Shown: one piece after another, positions 8,665 to 16,921 of the stretch
How positions within the stretch are numbered: the stretch's first letter is position 1
Layout of the letters: each line of letters starts with the position of its first letter
Origin: Selenomonadaceae bacterium
GTDB lineage: Bacteria; Bacillota; Negativicutes; Selenomonadales; Selenomonadaceae
NCBI GenBank assembly: GCA_017446845.1
Contig: JAFSOQ010000137.1
Location: 1 to 34,473, forward strand
Reading direction: 5' to 3'
Length of the DNA stretch: 34,473 bases
The notes under the pieces: generated by a model
Databases searched by the model: none
The model's input: the letters and a program-made list of their open reading frames with translations, nothing else
Told to the model about the DNA's origin: nothing
Position numbers and translations under genes: made by a program

Positions 8665-10317
8665 TTATTGCGGTTTAATTCGCTTGACAGCCTCCGACAG
8701 TGGCGGAATGCACTGTTTTTTCCTGCTCATCATGCCTGGAATATAGACGTGGTTTCCGCTCGCGTCGACATGGAACGCCTCGCCAATCAATGTACGGGGG
8801 GAGCCTGAAAAGATTAACGTTGTCGCCTCTTCTAAAATGTCCGTACACATGATTATATGCATGTCCCATCCTTCGCGCTCTATATTTTCTTTCATAAAGG
8901 CAATGATTTGGTCTTCTTGGTCTAAAACCTCTTGCGGGTCCATGACGGAGATTTGACTGACGATAATTTTGTAGTCGCCGATTTTGAATTCCTTAAGGTC
9001 GTTCTTGGCGATTTCGGCGGGAGTTTTGTCACCGACACCCGCGCCCGCTCTGAGCATTGCCAAGCCGTATTCTTTGAGGTTGACGCCGGCAATGTCGGCA
9101 AGACGTTCGGCGGTTTTCTTGTCGTAAGGCGTGCAAGTCGGCGATTTAAACAGGACGGTATCGGAGATAATCGCGCTGAGCAAAAGACCTGCGATTGATG
9201 GCGGAATCTCAACATCTTGGTGCCAGTGCATATTTGCGACGATAGTGCAAGTGCAGCCGACGGGTTCCTGATGAATATAAATCGGCTCGGAAGTTTGAAC
9301 GCCGCCAAGTCTGTGGTGGTCGATAATCTCAACAATTTTTGCCTCTTCAATGCCCTCAATAGCCTGCCCGCGTTCGTTGTGGTCGACGAGGATAACTTTT
9401 TCGCGTTCGGGAAGCATAATTTCATCTGCGCTGACCAAGCCGACGAGTTTACCGTTTTCGACGACAGGATAGCTGCGATAGCGGTGCTCGTCCATGACGC
9501 CTTTGATGTCGCTGAGCAAATCCATGGGACGGAAACAAACAGGTTGAGAATGCATGATACGACGAATGGGCACGCACTGATTGATTAAGCGTCCGACAGT
9601 GTAAGCGTCATAAGGTGTCAACAGGACGAATACTCCGCGCTTTTGAGCATCTTCCAAAACTTCGGGAGCAATGCGGCTGTTCATTGTCACGACAAGGCAG
9701 GAAATGCCGCATTCGAGGAACTTAAGCAAAGTTTCGCCGCTCCTGTCGCCGACGATAACAATATCTTTTTTGTTGAGGATACTGATTGTCGAGAAGGCAG
9801 AGCCGGCCGCAATGACGATGTTGCCTTCGATGAAATCGTTTTCATCGCCGCTGACCAAAACTTTTGCGTCGGTCGCCTGCATGATGTCACGATAACGGAC
9901 ACGCAAATCGACGAGGCTTTGAAGTCCGAGTTCAAGGAAATATCTTTTTGCCAAATCGCTGACGGTGACAATGCCGACGAGTTCGCCGTTGGAATCGGTG
10001 ACGGGCACGGATTGCAATTCGCTTTTGCGCATGACTTCGCCGAGATGACGGAGCGTATCGTGCTGACGGACAACAGTTTTGCACTCAAGCGCAACGTCTT
10101 TGACACGCGGATACAAATCGGTTAAGAGTAACGGCTGGTCGACTTTGAAATATTCCAGAGCATATTTGGTTTCGTTATTGATTTTGCCGCAACGAGCGGG
10201 CACGGCATTGACTCCACGCGACTGTTTAAGGTGCGCATAACCGATAGCCGAGCAAATCGAGTCGGTGTCGGGGTTCCTGTGCCCGATGACGTAAATGGGT
10301 TTGTTACCGCCTTTCAT
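8665..10317 (-). CDS. ppaC: Manganese-dependent inorganic pyrophosphatase with CBS-DRTGG-CBS regulatory insert
   Basis: This is a cytoplasmic family II pyrophosphatase that hydrolyses PPi to two phosphates and pulls biosynthetic reactions forward. ATG 10317 is chosen because GGAGGGG lies 8 bases upstream; the frame is open further up without a ribosome binding site. The 550-residue product has the DHH catalytic core split by a regulatory insert: GHRNPDTDS (residues 12-20) with metal ligands, then a CBS motif (about 70-125), a DRTGG domain (about 170-245), a second CBS motif (about 250-305), and then the core again with VDHNE, IIDHH (D333-H334-H335) and the C-terminal substrate-binding SRK (531-533). 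This is the CBS-PPase architecture, in which adenine nucleotides act on the CBS pair and diadenosine polyphosphates bind with help from DRTGG. All key residues are present. It is a single-gene unit with its own terminator. Confidence 0.96.
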   Translation of the reverse strand: MKGGNKPIYVIGHRNPDTDSICSAIGYAHLKQSRGVNAVPARCGKINNETKYALEYFKVDQPLLLTDLYPRVKDVALECKTVVRQHDTLRHLGEVMRKSELQSVPVTDSNGELVGIVTVSDLAKRYFLELGLQSLVDLRVRYRDIMQATDAKVLVSGDENDFIEGNIVIAAGSAFSTISILNKKDIVIVGDRSGETLLKFLECGISCLVVTMNSRIAPEVLEDAQKRGVFVLLTPYDAYTVGRLINQCVPIRRIMHSQPVCFRPMDLLSDIKGVMDEHRYRSYPVVENGKLVGLVSADEIMLPEREKVILVDHNERGQAIEGIEEAKIVEIIDHHRLGGVQTSEPIYIHQEPVGCTCTIVANMHWHQDVEIPPSIAGLLLSAIISDTVLFKSPTCTPYDKKTAERLADIAGVNLKEYGLAMLRAGAGVGDKTPAEIAKNDLKEFKIGDYKIIVSQISVMDPQEVLDQEDQIIAFMKENIEREGWDMHIIMCTDILEEATTLIFSGSPRTLIGEAFHVDASGNHVYIPGMMSRKKQCIPPLSEAVKRIKPQ

Positions 10318-10434
10318 TAAAAAATCCCCTCCAATTTTCTGAAAGTTGAATCTTCTACTGCGCAAATTATAACCAAAAATTTTTTCGCTGTCTATCAAAA
10401 AAAAGCTTTCCGCCGCATTGACGGGGAGAATTTT

Positions 10435-10573
10435 TTTTTTTTAGTGTGTAACGAAATCGTCTAAACAACGTATAGACCGTCTGCCACGCAGGGAAATCGT
10501 GCGCTAACTGTTGCCATTTACAGCCGCTGTCTACCACATAGGCAGTGTCAAGCAGATTGTGTAAATAGGGCAA
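10435..10573 (-). pseudogene. IS5-type transposase, N-terminal fragment
   Basis: The translation LHNLLDTAYVVDSGCKWQQL followed by AHDFPAWQTVYTLFRRFRY is the N-terminal DUF4096-like segment of IS5-family transposases, where the usual pattern is GCxWRxLPxDFPxWqtVyxxFrrW. It dissolves in a long A-run (12 A on the minus strand) near 10441-10430, and no catalytic DDE part follows. It is a remnant, part of the 10.4-11.1 kb scrap zone between the pyrophosphatase gene and hcp. Confidence 0.72.
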
Positions 10574-10576
10574 AAA

Positions 10577-10608
10577 ATGGATTGTGCTTTACTTCTTACA
10601 CAATCCAT
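10577..10608. repeat. Perfect 10-bp inverted repeat beside the IS5 fragment
   Basis: ATGGATTGTG (10577-10586) and CACAATCCAT (10599-10608) are exact inverted copies with 12 bases between them. It directly abuts the IS5-type fragment and may be an end of that element or a hairpin. Confidence 0.6.
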
Positions 10609-10694
10609 CTTACACTACCCCGCTTTGTATCTCTACAGCAGGATAACATTTTTTGTCATAAGTTTCTTTTGTTTTTTATCCTCACAACGGGTTA

Positions 10695-10776
10695 GTGATA
10701 GGTAAGGCTTTGAGGTAATCTCTGCCTTTTACCCACTGCCCACCGTACGTGAGAGTTTCCCCTCATACGGCGTTCC
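10695..10776 (-). ncRNA. Group IIC intron 3' end (domains V and VI), remnant
   Basis: On the minus strand, 10774-10740 folds as a canonical domain V. A lower helix pairs GCCGUA with UACGGU, a two-base CG bulge follows, and an upper helix UGAGGG/CUCUCA is closed by a GAAA tetraloop. The expected catalytic triad position reads CGC, as in class C bacterial introns. A domain VI-like hairpin (AAGGC...GCCTT, 10735-10705) and the terminal CUAUCAC follow, placing the intron end near 10695. The upstream intron domains and a reverse transcriptase are not seen, so this is a 5'-truncated, immobile copy. Confidence 0.8.
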
Positions 10777-10802
10777 ATCTTTGATAATTCATTTCAATCT
10801 AA

Positions 10803-11083
10803 TCAATCTACCTTTAGAGGTTTATTTCCTGCTAATTCTCTTAACACATTCAGCTTTCTTATTTTCGGCTTACAAATTTTCAGGTATCTTTCTATAGTTT
10901 CGCAGTAAACATTTTTGCCTGCCTCAAGCGCGGCTTTTGCTACTTGATAGTGGAAAGCGTTCGGCGTAGCAATATCGACCAAATCAATGTCGGGGTCGTT
11001 GACGAATTTTTTCCAATCATCAGTTACGCGGTTGAAGCCGATTTTTTCTTTGGCAACTTTGGCACCGGCGGCGTTGTTGTTTT
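10803..11083 (-). pseudogene. Gfo/Idh/MocA-family dehydrogenase fragment joined to unknown sequence
   Basis: The minus-strand frame opens just after a TAA at 11084-11086 and gives about 61 residues of a Gfo/Idh/MocA NAD(P)-dependent dehydrogenase: AKVAKEKIGFNRVTDDWKKF, then NDPDIDLVDIATPNAFHYQV and AKAALEAGKNVYCE. This is the second half of the Rossmann domain, with the characteristic P-N-x-x-H and a CE that is normally followed by KP. At 10899 the homology stops abruptly and the frame continues as TIERYLKICKPKIRKLNVLR... to a TGA at 10803, a stretch I do not recognise. Both ends are missing, so it is a fragment stranded next to the intron remnant. Confidence 0.75.
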
Positions 11084-11172
11084 ATCAATCCGTTTGTCTG
11101 CGTTTTAACGACGCAAGTAAAATTTTTCGGCAACTTAAAAAGTCGGGGGCAATGCTCAGCTTTATTTTTTTA

Positions 11173-11215
11173 TGTGGCAAAAATCACTTACAAAAATTTT
11201 TTGACATGATAAAAT
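11173..11215 (+). promoter_or_regulatory. hcp promoter with Crp/Fnr-type operator centred at -41.5
   Basis: TGTGG-CAAAAA-TCACT (11173-11188) matches the CRP-type consensus TGTGA-N6-TCACA at 8 of 10 positions. Its right half runs into a -35 box CTTACA (11187-11192), then a 17-base spacer and a -10 box TAAAAT (11210-11215) with an upstream TG. With a start about 7 bases after the -10 box, the operator centre is at -41.5, the position of class II activators. The narK promoter has the same layout. Confidence 0.72.
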
Positions 11216-11247
11216 TCAACGGAAAAATTTTTTGAGGAGAGATTTTA

Positions 11248-12882
11248 ATGGAGAGCAAAAATTTTCTGTGCTTTCAGTGTAGCGACGCGCTCGGCGGCAA
11301 GGGCTGTACAAAAGTCGGCGTGTGCGGAAAGAAATCCGACGTTGCCAAAATGCAAGACTTGCTGATTTTTGCGACCAAAGGAATTTCCGCCGTAACGACC
11401 AGACTCCGTGCAGAGGGCAAGCCCGTCAAGCCGCATGTCAATCGGCTCATCACGCTGAATTTGTTCATGACGATAACCAACGCCAACTTTGACCGCAAAG
11501 CATTTATTCAGCGCGTGGAGCAGACACTCAAAACAAAATCAAAATTACTCGACGCAGTTGACGACAAAAAAAATTTGCCTGCCGCCGCGTTGTGGTCAGA
11601 CACGCAAGAAAATTTCGACGCCAAAGCCGAGAACGTAGGAATTTTGGCGACGGCGAACGAAGATATTCGCAGCTTGCGTGAGCTGATAACTTACGGCTTG
11701 AAGGGCATGGCGGCTTATCTGTATCATGCCAACGCGCTCGGTTATGACGACGAAAATATTAATGCCTTTGCTCAAGCGACGCTGGCAAAACTTTTGGACG
11801 ACAACTTGAGCGGCGACGATTTAACCGCGCTTGCACTTGAGACGGGAAAATTTGGTGTCGATGCGATGGCTTTGCTCGATAAGGCGAACACCGAAACTTA
11901 CGGCAACCCCGAAGTCACGAAAGTTAAACTCGGCGTCGGAAAAAATCCCGCGATACTTATCAGCGGGCACGACCTGCGCGACTTGGAACAACTTCTTGAG
12001 CAAACCGAGGGTACAGGCGTCGACGTCTATACGCATGGGGAAATGTTACCCGCGCATTATTATCCGAAGTTCAAAAAGTTTAAGCACCTCGTCGGCAATT
12101 ACGGTAATGCGTGGCATCTTCAGCAAACCGAATTTGAAAAATTTAACGGCGTGATTCTGCTTACGACAAATTGTCTCATGCCGCCGAAAAAGTCTTATGC
12201 GGATAAAATTTTTACAACGGGTGCGGTCGGCTATCCCGGTTGCAAACGCGTTGAGGAAGTCGACGGCAAAAAAGATTTCTCACCGCTGATTGAACTTGCC
12301 AAAAAATGTCCGCCGCCCACTGAACTTGAAACGGGCGAAATTGTCGGCGGCTTTGCTCACGAACAAGTTTTTGCAGTCGCCGATAAAGTTGTCGAAGCCG
12401 TGAAGTCCGGTGCGATAAAAAAATTCGTCGTCATGGGCGGTTGTGACGGTCGCCAAAAATCTCGCGAATACTACACGGAATTTGCCAAGGCTCTGCCGAA
12501 AGATACCGTGATTTTAACGGCGGGGTGCGCGAAATATAAGTACATAAAAGAAAATCTCGGCGACATCGGCGGGATTCCTCGCGTGCTCGACGCGGGACAA
12601 TGTAACGATTGCTACTCGCTGGCTTTAATCGCGCTCAAGCTCAAGGAAGTTTTCGGACTCGACGACGTGAACAAATTGCCGATTGTCTTCAATATCGGTT
12701 GGCATGAAGCCAAAGCGGTTTGCGTGCTTCTCGCGCTCCTTTATCTCGGCGTGAAAAATATTCATCTCGGACCGGTGTTGCCCGCGTTCCTCAGCCCAAA
12801 CGTCACAAAAGTTTTGGTTGAGAATTTTGGAATCGGCGGAACTTCCACGGTCGAAGAAGATATTAAAAAGATGATTGGTTGA
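11248..12882 (+). CDS. hcp: Hybrid-cluster protein (hydroxylamine reductase / NO reductase)
   Basis: Hcp is a cytoplasmic iron-sulfur protein that deals with nitric oxide and hydroxylamine during anaerobic nitrogen-oxide metabolism. ATG 11248 follows GAGGAGAG. The 544-residue product has the N-terminal cysteine set C8-x2-C11-x8-C20-x5-C26 for the proximal cubane cluster, as in strict anaerobes. The hybrid-cluster ligands lie in conserved blocks: [43 protein letters not shown] (Cys about 332), [10 protein letters not shown] and [18 protein letters not shown]. Length and all motifs are complete. It is the first gene of an operon of molybdenum-cofactor genes, unusual because Hcp itself contains no molybdenum; the shared Crp-type control suggests a joint nitrate/nitrite programme. 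No hcr reductase partner is in the window. Confidence 0.96.
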   Translation: MESKNFLCFQCSDALGGKGCTKVGVCGKKSDVAKMQDLLIFATKGISAVTTRLRAEGKPVKPHVNRLITLNLFMTITNANFDRKAFIQRVEQTLKTKSKLLDAVDDKKNLPAAALWSDTQENFDAKAENVGILATANEDIRSLRELITYGLKGMAAYLYHANALGYDDENINAFAQATLAKLLDDNLSGDDLTALALETGKFGVDAMALLDKANTETYGNPEVTKVKLGVGKNPAILISGHDLRDLEQLLEQTEGTGVDVYTHGEMLPAHYYPKFKKFKHLVGNYGNAWHLQQTEFEKFNGVILLTTNCLMPPKKSYADKIFTTGAVGYPGCKRVEEVDGKKDFSPLIELAKKCPPPTELETGEIVGGFAHEQVFAVADKVVEAVKSGAIKKFVVMGGCDGRQKSREYYTEFAKALPKDTVILTAGCAKYKYIKENLGDIGGIPRVLDAGQCNDCYSLALIALKLKEVFGLDDVNKLPIVFNIGWHEAKAVCVLLALLYLGVKNIHLGPVLPAFLSPNVTKVLVENFGIGGTSTVEEDIKKMIG

Positions 12883-12888
12883 TAAATT

Positions 12889-13860
12889 ATGAGAGAAATA
12901 AAAGTTGAAGACGCGGTCGGACAAATTTTGTGCCACGATATTACAAAAATCGTTCGCGGAGAAATTAAGGACGCCGCTTTCAGAAAAGGTCACATTATCA
13001 CCGCCGAAGATATTCCCGAACTTTTGAAGCTAGGCAAGGAAAATATTTTCGTCTGGGAAAATGATGACAGCAAACTCCACGAGAACGACGCGGCAGAAAT
13101 TTTGCGCCAAATCACTCAAGGCGAAAATTTATCGGCGACCGAAGTCAAAGAAGGCAAAATCGAACTCAAGGCGACTTGCGACGGAGTTTTTTACGTCGAC
13201 GCCGACAAACTCAACGCGATTAACGGTGTCGAAGAAATTTGTATTGCCACCGCGCAGAATAAAATTCCCGTCCGCAAAAATAAATCCGTCGCGGGCATGA
13301 GGGTTATTCCTCTCGTTATCGACAAGACTAAAATGGAACGCGTCAAGAAAATTGCGGGCGGCGTGCCGCTGATGAAAATTTTGCCTTACAAAAAATTTAA
13401 AGTCGGCTTGGTCGTCACGGGTTCGGAAATTTTTCACGGGCGCATTGAAGATACTTTTACTCCCGTCATTGCGGCTAAGCTTAAAACTTTCGGCTTGCAA
13501 GTCGACGAACGCAAAATTTCCGACGACTCAAAGGAAATGACGCAAGAAAAAATTTCTGAGCTGTTGAATCTGGGCATGGAAATGATTTTGTGTACGGGCG
13601 GAATGAGCGTTGACCCCGATGACCGAACACCCGCCGCTATTAAATCGACGGGCGCGGACGTCGTGACTTACGGCGTGCCCGTTTTGCCCGGCGCAATGTT
13701 CATGCTTGCTTACAGAGGCGACGTGCCGATAATGGGCTTGCCCGGCTGCGTGATGTTTTGTTCAAAGACAGTCTTCGATTTAATCTTGCCGCGAGTTTTG
13801 GCGGGCGAAAAATTATCTCGGCAAGACTTCACGACAATGGGAGTTGGTGGTCTGCTTTAA
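12889..13860 (+). CDS. Molybdopterin-binding protein (MogA/MoeA-like domain)
   Basis: This 323-residue cytoplasmic protein has a C-terminal molybdopterin-binding domain of the MogA/MoeA/CinA fold: FKVGLVVTGSEIFHGRIEDTF near 170-195, ILCTGGMSVDPDDRTP near 235-250 and the closing LPGAMFMLAYRGDVPIMGLPG. The first 160 residues (MREIKVEDAVGQILCHDI...) resemble the N-terminal half of MoeA-related proteins but are shorter than a true MoeA. Paralogues of this type occur beside molybdoenzyme maturation genes in anaerobes; the exact step, such as MPT adenylylation, Mo insertion or delivery, is not known to me. It starts 6 bases after hcp without a good ribosome binding site, so translational coupling is likely. 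Its stop shares one base with the moeA start. Confidence 0.85.
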   Translation: MREIKVEDAVGQILCHDITKIVRGEIKDAAFRKGHIITAEDIPELLKLGKENIFVWENDDSKLHENDAAEILRQITQGENLSATEVKEGKIELKATCDGVFYVDADKLNAINGVEEICIATAQNKIPVRKNKSVAGMRVIPLVIDKTKMERVKKIAGGVPLMKILPYKKFKVGLVVTGSEIFHGRIEDTFTPVIAAKLKTFGLQVDERKISDDSKEMTQEKISELLNLGMEMILCTGGMSVDPDDRTPAAIKSTGADVVTYGVPVLPGAMFMLAYRGDVPIMGLPGCVMFCSKTVFDLILPRVLAGEKLSRQDFTTMGVGGLL

Positions 13861-15038
13861 TGGAAGGAATCACTTTTGAACAAGCAATCGAACTTTTAAC
13901 GGCGCATGTTGAGGCGGTTGACGATACGGAAGAAGTTTTATTACTTGCGGCACTTGGGCGAGTTGCGGCGCAAAATTATTACGCGACCTTCGACAACCCG
14001 CCCTTTGACCGCAGTCCGCTCGACGGTTACGCGCTGAAATCTTCCGACACGCCCGGCAACTTTAAAATTATCGGCGAGGAATGTGCGGGCGATTTTTTTG
14101 CGGGCGAAATTAAATCGGGTGAGGCGTTGCGAATCATGACGGGCGCGGCGATGCCAAAAGGTTCCGATTGCGTGATTCGTCAGGAGGACGTTAAAGTTGA
14201 CGGCGAAAAAATTTTCGTCAATAAAAAACTCAAGCACCACGAAAATTATTGTTTTGCAGGCGAGGATATTAAATCGGGCAGTTTGCTCGTCGGTGAAGAT
14301 ACAAAGATAACGGCGGCGCATATTGCAGTTTTGGCAAGTCAAGGCGTCAATCTCGTAAAAATTTATCGTCGACCGAAAATCGCGATTGCTTCGACGGGTG
14401 ATGAACTCATTCAACCTTACGAAAAACTTTCGCCCGGAAAAATTTACAACAGCAATATTTATCTGTTGGCGGCGCGGCTTTTTGAAATGGGCTTTTCTCC
14501 GAAAATTTTATACAACTTGCCCGACGACGCCGACACTTGCGCGGAAAAAATTTTTTCCATGCGTGACGAACTCGATTTGCTGATAACGACGGGGGGCGTT
14601 TCTGTCGGCAAAAAAGATATTATGCATGACGTTGTTAAAAAAATCGGCGAACGAATTTTTTGGCGCGTGATGATGAAACCCGGTGCGCCCGTTATCGGCT
14701 GGACGTGCGGGAAATTTTTGGGCGTCGCGTTGAGCGGCAACCCGTTCGCGGCTTATGCGACGTTTGAACTTTTGGCGCGTCCCGTCCTTGCAAAACTCTC
14801 ACGCCGCGCAGATATTTTGTACAAACGCGGTCGCGGGATTTTGGCGAATAATTTTCCCAAAAAAAGTTTCGGGCGAAGATTTATTCGAGCGAAATTCGAC
14901 GGCGAAAAAATTTTCCTGCCGAATCGTCACGAGTCCGGCTCGCTTTATTCGGCGGTCTATTGCAACGCGCTTGTCGATATTCCCGCCGGCTCGGATGTAC
15001 TCAAGGCGGGCGCAGAGGTTGAAATAATTTTGTTATGA
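13860..15038 (+). CDS. moeA: Molybdopterin molybdenumtransferase MoeA
   Basis: MoeA inserts molybdate into adenylylated molybdopterin to give active Mo cofactor. I place the start at ATG 13860, overlapping the previous stop in TAATG; the longer open frame from 13758 lies inside the upstream gene. The 392 residues match the usual size of about 400. Visible landmarks are the N-terminal FEQAIELL and PPFDRSPLDGYAL, MTGAAMPKGSDCVIRQED, the MogA-like core IASTGDEL and LITTGGVSVGKKDIMHDVVKK, the loop GNPFAAYATFELL and a C-terminal beta domain ending in GAEVEIILL. All expected motifs are present. Its stop overlaps the moaA start (ATGA). Confidence 0.95.
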   Translation: MEGITFEQAIELLTAHVEAVDDTEEVLLLAALGRVAAQNYYATFDNPPFDRSPLDGYALKSSDTPGNFKIIGEECAGDFFAGEIKSGEALRIMTGAAMPKGSDCVIRQEDVKVDGEKIFVNKKLKHHENYCFAGEDIKSGSLLVGEDTKITAAHIAVLASQGVNLVKIYRRPKIAIASTGDELIQPYEKLSPGKIYNSNIYLLAARLFEMGFSPKILYNLPDDADTCAEKIFSMRDELDLLITTGGVSVGKKDIMHDVVKKIGERIFWRVMMKPGAPVIGWTCGKFLGVALSGNPFAAYATFELLARPVLAKLSRRADILYKRGRGILANNFPKKSFGRRFIRAKFDGEKIFLPNRHESGSLYSAVYCNALVDIPAGSDVLKAGAEVEIILL

Positions 15039-16000
15039 TTGACCAATTCGGACGCGAAATAAATTACGCAAGAATTTCTGTAACCGACCGCTGCAATTTG
15101 CGTTGCCGCTACTGTATGCCCGAATGCGGCGTTAAAAAAATTTCTCACGCGGAAATTTTAAGCTTGGAAGAAATTTTGCGCGTCGCCGAAATTTTTGCGC
15201 GGCTCGGCATAAAGAAAATTCGCTTGACGGGCGGCGAACCGTTGCTTAGAAAAAATTTGCCGTCACTCGTCCGCAAGCTGAAAAATCTTCCCGACATTGA
15301 GCAGGTAACTTTGACAACCAACGGCGTCTTGCTGAAAACTTTTGCGCGGGAATTAATTTCGGCGGGTCTCGACGGAGTAAATTTAAGTTTAGACACGCTG
15401 AACGCAAAAATTTTCTCGGACTTGACGCGACGAAATTTTTTTGCGCAAGTGCTCGACGGTCTTAAAATTTTGCTCGCCGAAAAATCTTTGGACATAAAGA
15501 TAAATTGCGTGCCTCTGCGCGGCGTCAACGACGGAGAAATTTTAAAGCTTGCCGCGCTTGCGAAAAATAATACCGTCAAAGTCAGATGTATTGAACTCAT
15601 GCCGATTGGTTGCGCTTGGGAGTCAGGACTTAAAGGAATTCCGACCGCTGAAATTTTTTCGACGCTGGAAAATAATTTCGGCGAACTCGTTCCGATTGAT
15701 AAAAAAAATTCTCTGCAAGGTCCCGCGCAATATTTCCGTCCAAAAAATTTTGTCGGGCAAATCGGATTCATTGACGCACTGGAGCATAAATTTTGCGGCT
15801 CATGCAATCGGATTCGTTTGACGGCGGAAGGCTTCTTGAAAACTTGTTTGAGTTTTGATACGGGACTTGACGTGAAAAAATTTTTGCGTTCGGGCGACAA
15901 AGAACTTTTTGAAAAAATTCGCGAGACAATTTATCATAAACCCAAAGAACATTTTTTTGACGGCACGACGAAATTTCAGATGTATCAGATTGGAGGCTGA
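15035..16000 (+). CDS. moaA: GTP 3',8-cyclase MoaA (radical SAM)
   Basis: MoaA carries out the first step of molybdopterin synthesis, the SAM-dependent rearrangement of GTP, together with MoaC. The 321-residue product has the radical-SAM cluster C20-x3-C24-x2-C27 (TDRCNLRCRYC), the SAM-binding LTGGEPL, and the second cluster C254-x2-C257-x13-C271 near the C-terminus (FCGSCNRIRL...KTC) that binds GTP. It ends in Gly-Gly, the conserved tail needed for activity. It begins at ATG 15035 within ATGA at the end of moeA. MoaC, MoaD and MoaE are not encoded nearby, so the pathway must be completed elsewhere in the genome. Confidence 0.96.
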   Translation: MIDQFGREINYARISVTDRCNLRCRYCMPECGVKKISHAEILSLEEILRVAEIFARLGIKKIRLTGGEPLLRKNLPSLVRKLKNLPDIEQVTLTTNGVLLKTFARELISAGLDGVNLSLDTLNAKIFSDLTRRNFFAQVLDGLKILLAEKSLDIKINCVPLRGVNDGEILKLAALAKNNTVKVRCIELMPIGCAWESGLKGIPTAEIFSTLENNFGELVPIDKKNSLQGPAQYFRPKNFVGQIGFIDALEHKFCGSCNRIRLTAEGFLKTCLSFDTGLDVKKFLRSGDKELFEKIRETIYHKPKEHFFDGTTKFQMYQIGG

Positions 16001-16003
16001 GCG

Positions 16004-16921
16004 GTGGGCAAGATTAATGCGATTTGTATCAGCGAACGGCGCGGCACGGCGAAAACTTTTGTCGATTCGGTGATGCTCTTAACGGAATTCGGGATTGACG
16101 GCGACGCACACGCGGGCGATTGGCACAGGCAAGTTAGTTTCCTCGGTCTGGCGGCGGTCGACGATTTCAAAGCTCGCGGCGCAAAAGTTGAGGCGGGTTC
16201 GTTCGGAGAAAATTTTTTGGTCGAAGGTTTTGACTTTAAAAATCTTCCGCTCGCCACGCGCTTAAAATGCGGCGATGTTTTTTTCGAGATAACGCAAATC
16301 GGCAAGGAATGTCACAGCCACTGCGCGATTTATCGGCAAGTCGGCGATTGCATTATGCCGCGCGAGGGAGTTTTTGCGCGAGTTTTGCACGGCGGAAAAA
16401 TTTCAGTCGGCGATGAGTTGGAACTTGCCGCAGAAAAAATTCCGCTCGACGCGGCAATTATCACCGTCAGCGACCGCGGCTTTTACGGTTTGCGCGACGA
16501 AGATAAAAGCGGCGACAAGTGCGAGGAAATTTTAACGGCGGCGGGATATAAAATTTTTTCGCGGACGACCTTGCCCGATATAAAAAAAATGCTCGTCAAA
16601 AAGCTGATTGAATTGGCGGACGTCGGAGTCGGATTAATTGTGACGACGGGCGGCACGGGCTTTTCGGTTCGCGACATTACCCCCGAAGCAACACTGGAAG
16701 TTTGCACGAGACTTGCGCCGGGAATTCCCGAAGCGATGAGAAATTTATCAATGCAGGTCACGCGGCGGGCAATGCTTAGCCGAGCGGTCGCGGGAATTCG
16801 CAAGCGGTCGCTGATTGTAAATTTGCCCGGCAGCCCCAAAGCCGTCGACGAGTGCTTAAATTTTGTCCTGTCCGAACTCAAGCACGGCATAGAAATTTTG
16901 CGTGGAGACGTTACGGAATGA
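16004..16921 (+). CDS. MOSC domain-MogA fusion protein
   Basis: Two molybdenum-related domains are fused in one 305-residue protein. Residues 1-145 are a stand-alone MOSC domain (FGIDGDAHAGDWHRQVSFL, AGSFGENFLVEGFD, then ECHSHCAIYRQVGDCIMP and GVFARVLHGG), a fold that binds Mo cofactor or carries sulfur through cysteine. Residues 148-305 are MogA/MoaB (AAIITVSDRG, VGLIVTTGGTGFSVRDITPE, VNLPGSPKAVDECL), which adenylylates molybdopterin before MoeA acts. GTG 16004 is the start, with GGAGG 7 bases upstream and no suitable ATG. Fusion suggests the adenylylation step and a later cofactor-handling step are coupled. It sits 3 bases after moaA and overlaps the next gene (ATGA). Confidence 0.92.
   Translation: MGKINAICISERRGTAKTFVDSVMLLTEFGIDGDAHAGDWHRQVSFLGLAAVDDFKARGAKVEAGSFGENFLVEGFDFKNLPLATRLKCGDVFFEITQIGKECHSHCAIYRQVGDCIMPREGVFARVLHGGKISVGDELELAAEKIPLDAAIITVSDRGFYGLRDEDKSGDKCEEILTAAGYKIFSRTTLPDIKKMLVKKLIELADVGVGLIVTTGGTGFSVRDITPEATLEVCTRLAPGIPEAMRNLSMQVTRRAMLSRAVAGIRKRSLIVNLPGSPKAVDECLNFVLSELKHGIEILRGDVTE

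Noticed and set aside
11202..11219. FNR-like TTGAC...TTCAA half sites upstream of hcp
   Set aside because: The spacing between the halves does not fit an FNR palindrome; the TGTGG-N6-TCACT site just upstream matches much better and recurs at narK.
10987..11235. Plus-strand open frame of 82 codons upstream of hcp
   Set aside because: It is antisense to the Gfo/Idh/MocA fragment and crosses the hcp promoter; no family features.
13758..13859. A longer moeA start at 13758
   Set aside because: It lies inside the upstream gene; ATG 13860 fits MoeA length and the TAATG coupling.
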